From the NCBI GenBank assembly GCA_045126215.1, contig JBGVOD010000011.1, forward strand, positions 1 through 64,000: a DNA stretch of 64,000 nucleotides. Reading direction: 5' to 3'. This document shows, in pieces, positions 15,971-25,418 of this stretch (position 1 is its first letter; every line of letters begins with the position of its first letter). The translations under genes were made by a program, and so were the position numbers. The notes under the pieces were generated by a model. It saw only the letters and a program-made list of their open reading frames with translations. It searched no databases and had not been told where the DNA came from. The DNA comes from SVEL01 sp045126215 (lineage in GTDB: Bacteria; Bacillota; Clostridia; Lachnospirales; Lachnospiraceae).

Positions 15971-17479
15971 CTAATTTATTTTTTCATTAATGTACTCTAA
16001 TGCTGACTTTAACTGTGTATCCTTTTCCCTAACCAATACACCATTTTCATCATAAGTATCATCATATACTTCGAATTCTGCATCGATATCCGGTTTTATT
16101 CCCTCTCCATGTATATTTCTGCCGTTAGGAGTTAAATATGCTGATATCGTAAACTTTATAGCTGAACCATCCGGCAACACAAATGTGTTCTGAACAATAC
16201 CTTTACCATATGTGTTCTTACCAATGATTGCACCAAGTTCGTAGTCCTGAATAGCTCCTGCAAATATTTCAGATGCACTTGCAGAATATTCATTTACAAG
16301 AACACACATTGGAAGATCAATACATGTATCATCAGAAGTTTGTTCCTCCCTGTTTCCATACTTGTCTTCAGTATACACAATAGCACCTTCAGGCAATATT
16401 CTGTCAAGCATATTGATAACTGTCTCAAGATAACCGCCACCGTTTGAACGAACATCAAATATAAATGCTTTGGCACCATCTTCAATTGCGCCATCCACAA
16501 GTTCAATAAACTGTTCATCTGTATTTGCGTCAAAACTTGTTATACTTACATATGCAATATCTCCATCTAACATTTCAAGCGAAACTGTATGTGTCTCTAT
16601 CTTTTCCCTCGTTACTGTAAAATCAAAAGTATCGCCATTTCGATATACTGTAACAACAACATCGGTACCTTCTTCACCTCTCATCATGTCTACAACTTCA
16701 TCAAGCGTCATTCCTGTGATATCCATACCATCTACGCCAATAATATAGTCTCCTTTTCTAATACCAGCCTTATATCCCGGCGCATCCTCATATGGATTAA
16801 TTGCAATAATCATATTAGTAGTTGTATCCATCTGTACTGCTACACCGATTCCACAATACGTTCCTGATTTTTCAGATGTAATTTGCTTAAACTCATCTGC
16901 TGTGTAATAGGCAGCGTATTTATCACCAAGACCTACAACATATCCCTTGATTGCATCATCAATAAGATCCTGAATCTCTATTTCATCTGTGTAATAGTAA
17001 TACTTTTCTACATATTGCTCTATTGCATTAATTTTTTCATATATCTCTTTATAATCGGCATTAATTGTAACCGTACCATTATCCTTATCTTCTGCAACAT
17101 AACCATTATCACTCTTATTAATAATAAAAATTACAAGAAAACACATTACTGAAATAAAAATTCCGATAAATATACCTTTTATTATTCCATCATCCTTCTT
17201 ATATACAGTTCCACCATTATTCGTATAACTATGATTATCTCCATATAAATTATTGTTTACGTAACTATTATTATCCCCATATAGATTATTGTTTGTGTAA
17301 GCATTATTGTTTGCGTAACCATTATTATTTGCATATCCATTACTGTTTGTGTAACTATTATTATTTACATAATCGTTACTGTTTGCATAACCATTATTAT
17401 TTACATAACCATTGTTATTCCCATTATACATACTACTATTGTTATTTCTGTCATTCAGATTATTTCCATTATTATCCAT
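15971..17479 (-). CDS. ctpA: C-terminal processing peptidase (S41) with Asn-rich N-terminus
   Basis: 502 aa membrane-anchored serine protease. Order: ~95-residue Asn-rich tail (39 Asn in the first 90) with NNNGYA-type hexapeptide repeats, one membrane helix at ~98-121, PDZ domain ~205-290, S41 catalytic core with Ser in NEYSASASEIFAG and Lys in GKNTYGKG. Family members cleave cell-envelope proteins from their C-termini and often sit beside ftsEX and peptidoglycan hydrolases, as here. The Asn-rich tail would be cytoplasmic and is not part of the usual family plan. GGGAGG precedes the ATG. Confidence 0.92.
   Translation of the reverse strand: MDNNGNNLNDRNNNSSMYNGNNNGYVNNNGYANSNDYVNNNSYTNSNGYANNNGYANNNAYTNNNLYGDNNSYVNNNLYGDNHSYTNNGGTVYKKDDGIIKGIFIGIFISVMCFLVIFIINKSDNGYVAEDKDNGTVTINADYKEIYEKINAIEQYVEKYYYYTDEIEIQDLIDDAIKGYVVGLGDKYAAYYTADEFKQITSEKSGTYCGIGVAVQMDTTTNMIIAINPYEDAPGYKAGIRKGDYIIGVDGMDITGMTLDEVVDMMRGEEGTDVVVTVYRNGDTFDFTVTREKIETHTVSLEMLDGDIAYVSITSFDANTDEQFIELVDGAIEDGAKAFIFDVRSNGGGYLETVINMLDRILPEGAIVYTEDKYGNREEQTSDDTCIDLPMCVLVNEYSASASEIFAGAIQDYELGAIIGKNTYGKGIVQNTFVLPDGSAIKFTISAYLTPNGRNIHGEGIKPDIDAEFEVYDDTYDENGVLVREKDTQLKSALEYINEKIN
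17190..17450. repeat. Tandem repeats encoding the Asn-rich CtpA tail
   Basis: Imperfect 18-bp units (minus strand AAT-AAT-AAT-GGT-TAT-GCN type) repeated more than ten times. Such arrays can change copy number by slippage and so vary tail length between strains. Confidence 0.75.
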
Positions 17480-17518
17480 GGTAATCCTCCCTCGTCTTTA
17501 CAAATTACTGCGAAGCTT

Positions 17519-18697
17519 TTATGGAATAACCACATACTGCTTTGGATCTACATACGCTCCATTCAGACGAATTGAGAAATGAAGATGTGGTCCTGTAGAA
17601 GAACCTGTACTTCCAACTAATCCGATAAGATCCCCCTTCTTTACATACTGTCCCTCACTAACGAGAAGCTTTGACATATGCATATAAACTGTATACAGGC
17701 CATTACCATGGTCTATACCTACCCAGTTACCAGCTGACCAATTGTAATTTGACCATGCAACCTGCCCATCATATGCCGCATAAATCGGTGTTCCTGTTGG
17801 TGCTGGAAGATCAATACCTGAATGAGTATGTGTGATACCTGTTATAGGGTGTACTCTTGTTCCAAAATCGGAAGATATTCTCGAATAACCAGGTAAAGGC
17901 CACTCAAGTCTACCACCATCGTATGTCAGTGTGATACCTTGAAGTTTTCTCTTTCTTTCCATTTCTTCAAGCTGTTTAATAATCTCTTCCTGAGCTTTGA
18001 TGTCATCTTTAAGATTTTCTATTTCTTCACTTGTAGAACCGATTTCACTTTCATAGTAAGACAAATCGTTTCTCTTCTGTGCAACAAGCTGTTCCTGAAC
18101 AGCTTCTTCCGCCTGCGCCTCTGCTATAAGTCCATTAAGCTCATCAAGTGCAGCCTCAAGACTAGCCTCTTCCTGTTCTAGTTCAACTTTTGCCTGTTGC
18201 AGTTTTTCAAGCATATTTCTATCATAGGTAGTAAGCTGTGCAATATACTCAGCTTTACCAAGCATATCGGACATATTTTCGCTTCCGAATATTAAATCTG
18301 CATACTGATATGTCCCATTCTCATACATATACTGAATTCTAAGAGCCATATCATCATATTGCTTATCAATTTCCTCCTGCTTTGAAATAATTTCAAGCTT
18401 CTTATTATCTATCTCGCCCTGTTTTGCTACTGCCTGTTGATTCAAATCATAAATATGTGAATTAAGCTCATTGATTCTCTGGTCAATCATTGTAATATAT
18501 GCCTGAGAGTCTGTTTTAAGCCCTTCTAATTGTTTTAAAAGATTTTGAGTGTCTTTTAACTCGCTTTCCATCTGCTCTTTTTTATCTTTTTCTTCCTGTA
18601 AATCTGCATATGAAATAATTCCTGCAAATCCACATATTACAAAAACAGTTACAAATATTTTTAGCGCCTTGATAAACTTCAGTTTTCTGTTCTTCAA
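17519..18697 (-). CDS. Murein hydrolase activator / M23 peptidase with coiled coil
   Basis: 392 aa, secreted. N-terminal hydrophobic signal (~8-30), long coiled coil ~33-250 (EnvC/PcsB type) and a C-terminal LytM/M23 domain with the zinc ligands of THSGIDLP and GPHLHFSI, so it may be catalytically active and not only an activator. It lies directly downstream of ftsEX. In several bacteria FtsEX controls just such a coiled-coil hydrolase across the membrane to split the septum. The start codon is TTG, with AGGAG 7 nt upstream. Confidence 0.9.
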   Translation of the reverse strand: MKNRKLKFIKALKIFVTVFVICGFAGIISYADLQEEKDKKEQMESELKDTQNLLKQLEGLKTDSQAYITMIDQRINELNSHIYDLNQQAVAKQGEIDNKKLEIISKQEEIDKQYDDMALRIQYMYENGTYQYADLIFGSENMSDMLGKAEYIAQLTTYDRNMLEKLQQAKVELEQEEASLEAALDELNGLIAEAQAEEAVQEQLVAQKRNDLSYYESEIGSTSEEIENLKDDIKAQEEIIKQLEEMERKRKLQGITLTYDGGRLEWPLPGYSRISSDFGTRVHPITGITHTHSGIDLPAPTGTPIYAAYDGQVAWSNYNWSAGNWVGIDHGNGLYTVYMHMSKLLVSEGQYVKKGDLIGLVGSTGSSTGPHLHFSIRLNGAYVDPKQYVVIP

Positions 18698-18707
18698 AAT
18701 ATCACTC

Positions 18708-19616
18708 CTAAACTTTTAAGTACTTTCTAATTGTAATCATACTACCAAGTAAACCAATACCTGCACCTATAATCAATGCAAGCGGTACTAATATTTTAAA
18801 CACATCATTTACACTTAAGAAATTGACAATCACAGATAATTCACTAAATTGTGAAAGAATATATCCCACAACTTCTTTATAAATAATGTATAAAATCATA
18901 AGTGGAATAGCAGCTCCAATCAAACCAATAATCAGACCTTCTACAAAAAATGGCGCTCTTACAAAATAATCCGTTGCACCCATTAACTTCATAATAGCTA
19001 TCTCTTCCTTACGTACAGCAATACCAATCATAACTGTATTACTAATAAGGAATATACCAACGCCAAGCAGAATTATAATAATAGCTGCTGATACCAATCC
19101 TACTAATTTTCCAAAATCACTAAGTATACTAGCAGCACTCTTTGAGGCATTTACCTGTCTTACGCCCTCAATTCCCTGCATATATGAAACAAATGCATTC
19201 TGCATTGTAATATCATTAAGGTAAACAGTATAAGAGGCCGAATTTGCAAGAGGATTATCATTTTTAAATCCCTCTGCAAGATACTCTTTATCTTTAAAAT
19301 ATATCTTTTTAAATGATTCCCATGCCTCTTCTTTTGAAGTATATTTTACATGGTCAACTTCTACTCTTTTATCAATAATAGCTCCAATCTCATTTATTCT
19401 AGCTGTATCAATTCCTTCGTCAAAAAAGATTTCAATACCTACTTGTTTTTCGACATTTTTTACCATATATTGAAGGTTTACAACAACAGCATAAAATAAA
19501 CCAATAAGAAAAATACATGCTGTAATTGTTCCAATTGAGGCTAATGAGTAAAGCTTATTTCTCTTTATATTTATCAAGCCCTGCTTCAGGCTGTAAAAAA
19601 ATGTTCTAAATCTCAT
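18708..19616 (-). CDS. ftsX: Cell division ABC permease FtsX
   Basis: 302 aa, four predicted membrane helices (~22-45, ~170-195, ~220-245, ~270-295) and a large extracellular loop after the first helix that would contact the M23 protein. It works with FtsE to transmit ATP hydrolysis to peptidoglycan hydrolases at the septum. It overlaps ftsE by 11 nt, so translation is coupled. Confidence 0.95.
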   Translation of the reverse strand: MRFRTFFYSLKQGLINIKRNKLYSLASIGTITACIFLIGLFYAVVVNLQYMVKNVEKQVGIEIFFDEGIDTARINEIGAIIDKRVEVDHVKYTSKEEAWESFKKIYFKDKEYLAEGFKNDNPLANSASYTVYLNDITMQNAFVSYMQGIEGVRQVNASKSAASILSDFGKLVGLVSAAIIIILLGVGIFLISNTVMIGIAVRKEEIAIMKLMGATDYFVRAPFFVEGLIIGLIGAAIPLMILYIIYKEVVGYILSQFSELSVIVNFLSVNDVFKILVPLALIIGAGIGLLGSMITIRKYLKV

Positions 19617-20292
19617 CGCTGTAACCGCCTTCTTCTTCGTCGCTAATAATTACACCTTTTTGCATTGTAATTACTCTCTTCTTCATAGCATCTACAATTT
19701 CCTTATTATGCGTAACTACAACAACAGTTGTACCTCTTTTGTTAATCTCTTCAAGCAGCTTCATGATTTCCCATGAATTTGTTGGATCAAGGTTTCCTGT
19801 TGGCTCATCCGCTAAAAGAATAGGTGGATTATTTACAAGTGCTCTTGCAAGCGCTACTCTTTGTTGTTCACCACCTGACAATTCCTTTGGAAATGAACGA
19901 TATTTTTCAGCTAGCCCAACCATAGCAAGCATTGCTGGTACTCTTCTTCTAATAACTTTTCCAGGTATTCCTATTACTCTTTGAGCAAAAGCTACATTGT
20001 CATATACATTTCTATCCTTTAATAATCTGAAATCCTGGAATACAACACCTATATCTCTTCTAAGATATGGTACTTTTCTTCTTTTCATTTTATTTACTGT
20101 TTTATCATTTACATATATTTTACCAGATGTTGGTTCAAGCTCCTTTAAAAGTAACTTGATAAGTGTAGATTTACCTGCACCTGAATCACCAACAATGAAT
20201 ACAAATTCACCTTTTTTTATATTTAAATTTATATTATTTATGGCTGGCGCACCTGTTGAATATGTTTTACTGACATTCTCAAGTACTATCAC
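19606..20292 (-). CDS. ftsE: Cell division ABC ATPase FtsE
   Basis: 228 aa ABC ATPase: Walker A GDSGAGKST, signature LSGGEQQRVALARAL, Walker B ILLADEPTGNLD, H-switch VTHN. It starts with GTG, well placed behind GGAGGA. It is first in the ftsE-ftsX-M23-ctpA-uvrB-uvrA run, which is a conserved order in Clostridia and identifies it over generic ABC proteins. Confidence 0.96.
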   Translation of the reverse strand: MIVLENVSKTYSTGAPAINNINLNIKKGEFVFIVGDSGAGKSTLIKLLLKELEPTSGKIYVNDKTVNKMKRRKVPYLRRDIGVVFQDFRLLKDRNVYDNVAFAQRVIGIPGKVIRRRVPAMLAMVGLAEKYRSFPKELSGGEQQRVALARALVNNPPILLADEPTGNLDPTNSWEIMKLLEEINKRGTTVVVVTHNKEIVDAMKKRVITMQKGVIISDEEEGGYSDEI

Positions 20293-20361
20293 CTTTCCGT
20301 CCTCCTATTGAATTGCTAACAATCAAACGATTTTACCTTGCCTATTATATTTGAATATATC

Positions 20362-21450
20362 TTAATAGTCCAGACTTTCCATATATTTCATATATTTCAC
20401 AACCATCATGGCAATCTTTAATGTGATGGCATCTTCAAAAACTCTTATATCAAGACCTGTCTGCTTCTGTAGCTTGTCTAATCTATATACAAGAGTATTT
20501 CTATGAATGAATAACTGTCTTGATGTCTCAGAAACATTCAAACTATTTTCAAAAAACTTAGCAATTGTGCCAACTATCTCTTCATCTAAATCATCTGGAG
20601 ATTTATTATCAAATATCTCCTTAATGAACATCTTGCATAATGGCATTGGAAGCTGATATATCAATCTGCCAATTCCAAGATTGTTATATGCAATAATGTT
20701 TTTCTCGCTATAGAAAATCTTTCCAACATCAAGAGCCATTTTTGCCTCTTTATATGACTTTGAAACCTCTTTAATCTCATTGATAACAGTTCCTATAGAG
20801 ATTCTGACCCTAGACATAGCCTCTGTATTAAGCATATCAAGTACAGTTTTTGCAAGTTTTAACAAATCATCAAAAGTCTCTGTACTCTTAACCTCTTTAA
20901 CAATAATAATATTTTTCTCATCTACTGCTGTTATAAAATCCTTTGGTCTTGATGAGAAAAGTGTTCTGACTATCTCTAAAGCATTACTGTCCTTTTCATG
21001 CTTGGTTTCAACAATATATACTACTCTCTTTGCGTCTGCATCAATATGTAGTTTCTTTGCTCTGTTATATATATCAACTAGCAATAGATTATCAAGCAAA
21101 AGATTTTTGATAAAATTATCTTTATCAAATCTCTCCTTGTATGCAACTAAGAGCCCTTTTATCTGGTAAGCAGCCATCTTTGCCACCAGAATATCCGATT
21201 CACTTGCTCCATCTACTACTAAAATGTATTCCAACTCTCCATCTTCATTTATCTTTACTAATTGATGATTTTTTACAATTTTATTTTCGGCAGAATCCTC
21301 AATAAAATTTGCAACTTCCACAACTACAGCCGCATCATCAGCAAGATTACCTGCAAGCATACGACACTGATTATCAAAAACCCCCATTTTAATATTTGTA
21401 ATTCCAACAATTCCCTCAATTGTATTTTGAAGAACCTGATTTGTAATCAT
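20362..21450 (-). CDS. PucR/CdaR-family transcriptional regulator
   Basis: 362 aa. The C-terminal PucR-type helix-turn-helix (SRQLFIHRNTLVYRLDKLQK, ~310-340) is diagnostic. The middle holds a degenerate GGDEF-like/CdaR domain (~140-260), and the N-terminal part (~1-120) may bind a small ligand. Family members control sugar diacid, purine or amino acid use. It follows the msmX-type ATPase gene but has its own promoter and is cut off from it by a strong terminator. Its ligand is unknown. Confidence 0.85.
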   Translation of the reverse strand: MITNQVLQNTIEGIVGITNIKMGVFDNQCRMLAGNLADDAAVVVEVANFIEDSAENKIVKNHQLVKINEDGELEYILVVDGASESDILVAKMAAYQIKGLLVAYKERFDKDNFIKNLLLDNLLLVDIYNRAKKLHIDADAKRVVYIVETKHEKDSNALEIVRTLFSSRPKDFITAVDEKNIIIVKEVKSTETFDDLLKLAKTVLDMLNTEAMSRVRISIGTVINEIKEVSKSYKEAKMALDVGKIFYSEKNIIAYNNLGIGRLIYQLPMPLCKMFIKEIFDNKSPDDLDEEIVGTIAKFFENSLNVSETSRQLFIHRNTLVYRLDKLQKQTGLDIRVFEDAITLKIAMMVVKYMKYMESLDY

Positions 21451-21491
21451 TCATTTCACTCCTTCATGTACGCATCTTCTAAGACATATAG

Positions 21492-21520
21492 ATTTTAACA
21501 CATTTACATTTCTGTATCAA
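21492..21520 (-). promoter_or_regulatory. Promoter of the PucR-family gene
   Basis: -35 TTGATA (complement of 21515-21520), 17-bp spacer, -10 TAAAAT (complement of 21492-21497). Confidence 0.75.
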
Positions 21521-21525
21521 GAAAA

Positions 21526-21558
21526 AGGACATAGAAAACATTATATTTTCTATGTCCT
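21526..21558 (-). terminator. Terminator of the sugar ABC ATPase gene
   Basis: Perfect 13-bp stem AGGACATAGAAAA/TTTTCTATGTCCT with a 7-nt loop, followed by TTTTTC on the minus strand. Confidence 0.9.
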
Positions 21559-21585
21559 GATATAATCTTATAATAATTACAAGAA

Positions 21586-22698
21586 CTAGTTTGTAATAAT
21601 CTGTTCTGTTTCTTTGTCGAATAAGTGAAGCTTATTTAAGTCAAATGCAAACTTAACAACATCGCCAACCTTAGCTGTTGTACGAGGATTTACTCTTGCT
21701 GTTACTGAATACATATCTAAATCAAAGTATAAGTAAACTTCTGCACCAAGTAATTCGTATAACTTAATCTGTGTTTCAACAACACTTTCAGGTGAGATGC
21801 TAATCATAGCCTGATCATCATGAATATCTTCTGGACGAATACCCATAACGATTGTCTTTCCTACATAACCACCTTCAACTAATGGTTTAGCCTTTGATTC
21901 TGGAAGCTTGATTGAGTATGAACCAAATGCTAATCTGATTCCTGAAGCATCCTGAACAACTTCTGCATCGATGAAGTTCATAGCTGGTGAACCCATAAAT
22001 CCAGCAACGAATAAGTTAACTGGGTAGTTGTATAAGTTGATTGGTGTATCAACCTGCTGTATAATACCATCCTTCATAACTACGATTCTTGTACCAAGTG
22101 TCATAGCTTCTGTCTGGTCATGTGTTACATAAATGATTGTTGTTTCAAGTCTCTGATGTAACTTAGAAATTTCAACACGCATCTGTACTCTTAACTTTGC
22201 ATCAAGGTTTGATAAAGGTTCGTCCATAAGGAATACCTTTGGATTACGAACGATAGCACGTCCCATAGCAACTCTCTGTCTCTGACCACCTGATAAAGCC
22301 TTTGGCTTTCTGTCAAGTAAGTGTTCAAGGTCAAGAATCTTAGCTGCTTCATGAACTAACTTATCGATTTCGTCCTTTGGAACCTTTCTAAGTTTAAGAC
22401 CAAATGCCATATTTTCATATACTGACATATGTGGATATAAAGCGTAGTTCTGGAATACCATTGCGATATCTCTATCCTTTGGTTCTACGTCATTTACTAA
22501 TCTATCGCCGATATATAATTCACCCGAGCTGATATCTTCAAGACCTGCAATCATACGAAGTGTTGTAGACTTACCACAACCTGAAGGTCCTACAAATATG
22601 ATAAACTCCTTATCTTCAATTTCAAGATTAAAATCCTTAACAGCAACGAAGCCATTTGGATATACTTTGCAAACATTTCTTAATGATAGACTTGCCAT
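21586..22698 (-). CDS. msmX: Sugar ABC transporter ATPase (MsmX/UgpC family)
   Basis: 370 aa. It energises carbohydrate ABC importers and, as a lone gene, probably serves several of them, as MsmX does in Bacillus. Walker A GPSGCGKST, signature LSGGQRQRVAMGRA, Walker B VFLMDEPLSNLDA, and a C-terminal MalK-like OB regulatory domain (~235-370). No permease or binding-protein genes are adjacent, which fits a shared multitask ATPase. Confidence 0.92.
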   Translation of the reverse strand: MASLSLRNVCKVYPNGFVAVKDFNLEIEDKEFIIFVGPSGCGKSTTLRMIAGLEDISSGELYIGDRLVNDVEPKDRDIAMVFQNYALYPHMSVYENMAFGLKLRKVPKDEIDKLVHEAAKILDLEHLLDRKPKALSGGQRQRVAMGRAIVRNPKVFLMDEPLSNLDAKLRVQMRVEISKLHQRLETTIIYVTHDQTEAMTLGTRIVVMKDGIIQQVDTPINLYNYPVNLFVAGFMGSPAMNFIDAEVVQDASGIRLAFGSYSIKLPESKAKPLVEGGYVGKTIVMGIRPEDIHDDQAMISISPESVVETQIKLYELLGAEVYLYFDLDMYSVTARVNPRTTAKVGDVVKFAFDLNKLHLFDKETEQIITN

Positions 22699-22856
22699 TT
22701 TAAGTTTTTTCCTCCTTAAATCACTTAGATAATTTTCAATTGTTTACATTTTATATTATTTAAACGCTTTTGACCATATGCAAATACTCTAAATTACCAT
22801 AGTGTTTTTTGTTTAATTTGCACATTGAATATAAACTTTTTATAATAAATATACAA

Positions 22857-23033
22857 CTACACAGAATAATCTATGTTTTGTCCAAGATTTGGAGCCACAC
22901 TTGTCTCCATAATCTTTTTCAGACCATCCCCCATAGTTTCCATTGTATCTAATGATTTACCAAGTACTGCTGTTCCGATTTGGTTGCACAAATCTGCATT
23001 TGCCATAGACATTGATAATAAAGCGATATCCAT
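22857..23033 (-). CDS. YjfB-like putative motility peptide
   Basis: 58 aa, starting MDIALLSMSMANADLCNQIG and ending in DYSV. The MDIALLSMSM start and the later LDTMETMGDGLKKIMETSV stretch fit the YjfB family, which co-occurs with flagellar genes; its biochemical role is not established. The start is set by GGAGGTGAT 4-7 nt upstream. A good promoter precedes it. It stands alone between the sugar ATPase and the CPBP gene. This gene is short enough to be missed by length cut-offs. Confidence 0.8.
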   Translation of the reverse strand: MDIALLSMSMANADLCNQIGTAVLGKSLDTMETMGDGLKKIMETSVAPNLGQNIDYSV

Positions 23034-23074
23034 ACTATCACCTCCATATTTATTTCACTTTCTCTGTTGCTAAT

Positions 23075-23104
23075 AGTATAACATACATCAAAAATATATT
23101 TCAA
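23075..23104 (-). promoter_or_regulatory. Promoter of the YjfB-like gene
   Basis: -35 TTGAAA (complement of 23099-23104), 18-bp spacer, -10 TATACT (complement of 23075-23080). Confidence 0.75.
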
Positions 23105-23160
23105 TACCATTTACCATTATCTTTTTATACAATCTCATAACAGTCCTGTAATGTACCAAC

Positions 23161-24102
23161 TCAACGAATTAGATTGTAAAACATGTACAATACGCAAGTT
23201 CCAATACCTAAAATGAGATAACCATCAATAAGCTTGGCTTCATCACCTCTCATATTAATCATAGTTTTTCTAAAAACTGCTATCATACTTTTAGTTCCCC
23301 TGTTTTCTTTACATATACTAATAAACAGAAGCACTGCAAGTATTGTTGGTATAATAACAAAAACAAATATCATCATTATTGTATAAATAACCATAACCAT
23401 CTGACTTGCCTCAGGCTGATTTGTATCAATAGCAGATGATGTTTCATTTATCCCTTCAGTTAGTCTTGTTAAAACATATGACAGCACCACACTGTTTCCA
23501 TTAATAATAAAGTGCATAATCATAGTTGTGACTATACTTCCAGTTGCATATGTTACCATTGCAAACACAAATCCAATTGCGAATGCATATGCAAACTGAT
23601 TAATATTCATATGCATAAGTCCAAAAAGAAATGCACTAAGCAGCATTCCATAGAATGGATTTCTCTTCTTATACACTCCAAACAAAACGCCTCTGAATAT
23701 AAACTCCTCTACAAAAGCAGGTATGAAGGCAATCAGCAAAAGACTCAGCCATAATGGATTCCTCATGGCTGTAGTATTAAGTGTACTTTCAACTCTGTTT
23801 CCATCTATCATGGAAGAAAACATATTTATAACCGATATTAGAGGTATCATACAAAATGCCATTGCTACAGACTTTATACAAGTGGAAAATGAAACTTTAT
23901 TAAGCTGCACTGAACTTAATGTTTCTAGCCTTAACATTCTCCCAACAACAATCGTTGTAAGTAAAAGAACCACCTCGGGCAGTACTAAAATAACATTGTA
24001 AGGTAAATACTTTGAAGGTATAAGTCTTATTGAAAATATCATAATCAAATAGATTAAGATAAGACTTGTAAATATAATATTAGCTTTTGTTACTTTTCGC
24101 AT
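23161..24102 (-). CDS. CPBP-family intramembrane metalloprotease
   Basis: 313 aa, about eight membrane helices. The CAAX-protease/bacteriocin-processing motifs are present: EEFIFRG (EExxxR), FGLMHMN (HxxxN) and a further membrane histidine in MHFIINGNS. Members cleave within membranes; the substrate here is unknown. The start overlaps the end of ridA by 13 nt and has only a weak ribosome site, so it probably depends on ridA translation. Confidence 0.88.
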   Translation of the reverse strand: MRKVTKANIIFTSLILIYLIMIFSIRLIPSKYLPYNVILVLPEVVLLLTTIVVGRMLRLETLSSVQLNKVSFSTCIKSVAMAFCMIPLISVINMFSSMIDGNRVESTLNTTAMRNPLWLSLLLIAFIPAFVEEFIFRGVLFGVYKKRNPFYGMLLSAFLFGLMHMNINQFAYAFAIGFVFAMVTYATGSIVTTMIMHFIINGNSVVLSYVLTRLTEGINETSSAIDTNQPEASQMVMVIYTIMMIFVFVIIPTILAVLLFISICKENRGTKSMIAVFRKTMINMRGDEAKLIDGYLILGIGTCVLYMFYNLIR

Positions 24103-24473
24103 TTTACACCGATTGCTTCAATTTCAATAAGCACATCTTTTGGAAGTCTTGCAACTTCTACACAAGATCTTGCAGGACAATCCTTTGTAAAGAATTCTGA
24201 ATATACAGCGTTAACTTTTGCAAAGTCGTTCATATCTTTAATAAATACAGTTGTCTTGATTACATCTTCTGCCTTAACTCCTGCTTCACCTAATAATGCC
24301 ACAAGATTTCCAATAGCCTGTTTTGCCTGTGCTTCAATTCCTTCTGGGATTTCTCCTGTAGCAGGCACTACCGGAATAACACCTGATGTATAAACCATTC
24401 CGTTTACTTCAATCGCCTGTGAGTATGGTCCTATTGCTGCTGGTGCTTTGTCTGTACTAATAATTTTTTTCAT
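24090..24473 (-). CDS. ridA: RidA-family reactive enamine/imine deaminase
   Basis: 127 aa, full length. It hydrolyses reactive 2-aminoacrylate-type intermediates. Typical RidA features: AIGPYSQAIEVNG, YTSGVIPVVPATGEIP, and the catalytic Arg in CPARSCVEVARLPKDVLIEIEAI. AGGAGG lies upstream. It sits in a four-gene run with cvfB and the thioesterase upstream and the CPBP protease downstream. Confidence 0.95.
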   Translation of the reverse strand: MKKIISTDKAPAAIGPYSQAIEVNGMVYTSGVIPVVPATGEIPEGIEAQAKQAIGNLVALLGEAGVKAEDVIKTTVFIKDMNDFAKVNAVYSEFFTKDCPARSCVEVARLPKDVLIEIEAIGVKCEK

Positions 24474-24560
24474 TTTAAATTCCTCCTAAAAACTTGCTAA
24501 ATTTTATCATTTATTGATATGATTGAAAAATATCTTTTTGCTCTCATATCTTTATGATTT

Positions 24561-25385
24561 CTATAATAATCGAATTGATTTTTCTGTAATTTCGATTTTT
24601 CTCTCTTTATATAATCTTCCTACGGCTCTTTTAAATGCTGCCTTGCTCATATGAAAATCTCTTTCAATGATTTCCGGTGACACTTTATCATTATATGGAA
24701 GAACTCCGTCATATTCTTCTATAACAGAAATAATTTTTAGACCATCCTCATCCATCTGCAAATACGCTTTTTTATTTGGACTGATGTTTAACTTGCCATC
24801 TTCTCTTACAGATGTAATTCTTGCCTCTACTACATCTCCTACCTTAAGGGATGTATGCACCTCTCTCTTTGGAATCATAGCCTGATATTCATTATCAACA
24901 GCTACGTACGCTCCAAAATCAGGATGTATCTCATAAACAGTTCCTGTAACAACATCATCCACCTCATAGTCTCCCGCAAGTTTGAGATATGGATACACTT
25001 TCATTGTTGCTGCAAGTCTGTTTGACTTATCTATATATAATGCAACCAAGTACTCATGACCTACAACTACCTTTGTAGTCTGTTCTTTAAATGAAAGGAA
25101 AAGATCCTTTTCAAGTCCCCAGTCAAGAAATGCACCTATCTTTGTAACATCATTCACTCTTAAAAGAGCTACTTCGCCTAGTCTTATCTTTGGCACATTA
25201 GTTGTTGAAATAAGTCTGTCTTCAGAATCTCTATATACAAAGACCTGTATCTCATCACCTATCCTTGTGCCTTCCGGCACCTGTTTCTTTGGCAATAAGA
25301 CCTTTTCATCATCTTGTCCGAGATATACACCAAATTCTGCTTCCTTCACTACCTTAAGCTTTTGAACTTTTCCTAATTCTATCAT
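24561..25385 (-). CDS. cvfB: CvfB-family S1-like RNA-binding protein
   Basis: 274 aa. Three S1/OB-like segments (~5-60, ~70-130, ~140-205: GEVALLRVNDVTKIGAFLDW, GTVYEIHPDFGAYVAV) and a C-terminal winged helix (EIIERDFHMSKAAFKRAVGRLYKE). This matches CvfB/YitL, an RNA-binding regulator that affects virulence gene expression in staphylococci. The targets here are unknown. It starts 33 nt after the thioesterase stop. Confidence 0.9.
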   Translation of the reverse strand: MIELGKVQKLKVVKEAEFGVYLGQDDEKVLLPKKQVPEGTRIGDEIQVFVYRDSEDRLISTTNVPKIRLGEVALLRVNDVTKIGAFLDWGLEKDLFLSFKEQTTKVVVGHEYLVALYIDKSNRLAATMKVYPYLKLAGDYEVDDVVTGTVYEIHPDFGAYVAVDNEYQAMIPKREVHTSLKVGDVVEARITSVREDGKLNISPNKKAYLQMDEDGLKIISVIEEYDGVLPYNDKVSPEIIERDFHMSKAAFKRAVGRLYKERKIEITEKSIRLL

Positions 25386-25418
25386 GTTTTTCCGTCCTTT
25401 TCTTTTTATTTCCTTTTT

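Noticed and set aside
15971..17479. Asn-rich CtpA N-terminus as a wrong start prediction
   Set aside because: GGGAGG is correctly placed before the first ATG and the frame is open with biased but regular codons, so the tail is taken as real.
22755..22775. Catabolite-responsive (cre) site upstream of the sugar ABC ATPase
   Set aside because: The minus strand has AAAAGCGTTTAAA, which keeps the central CG core, but the outer conserved bases do not match; too weak to call.
22873..23073. Plus-strand frame opposite the YjfB-like gene
   Set aside because: No ribosome site; the minus-strand peptide has promoter, Shine-Dalgarno sequence and family resemblance.
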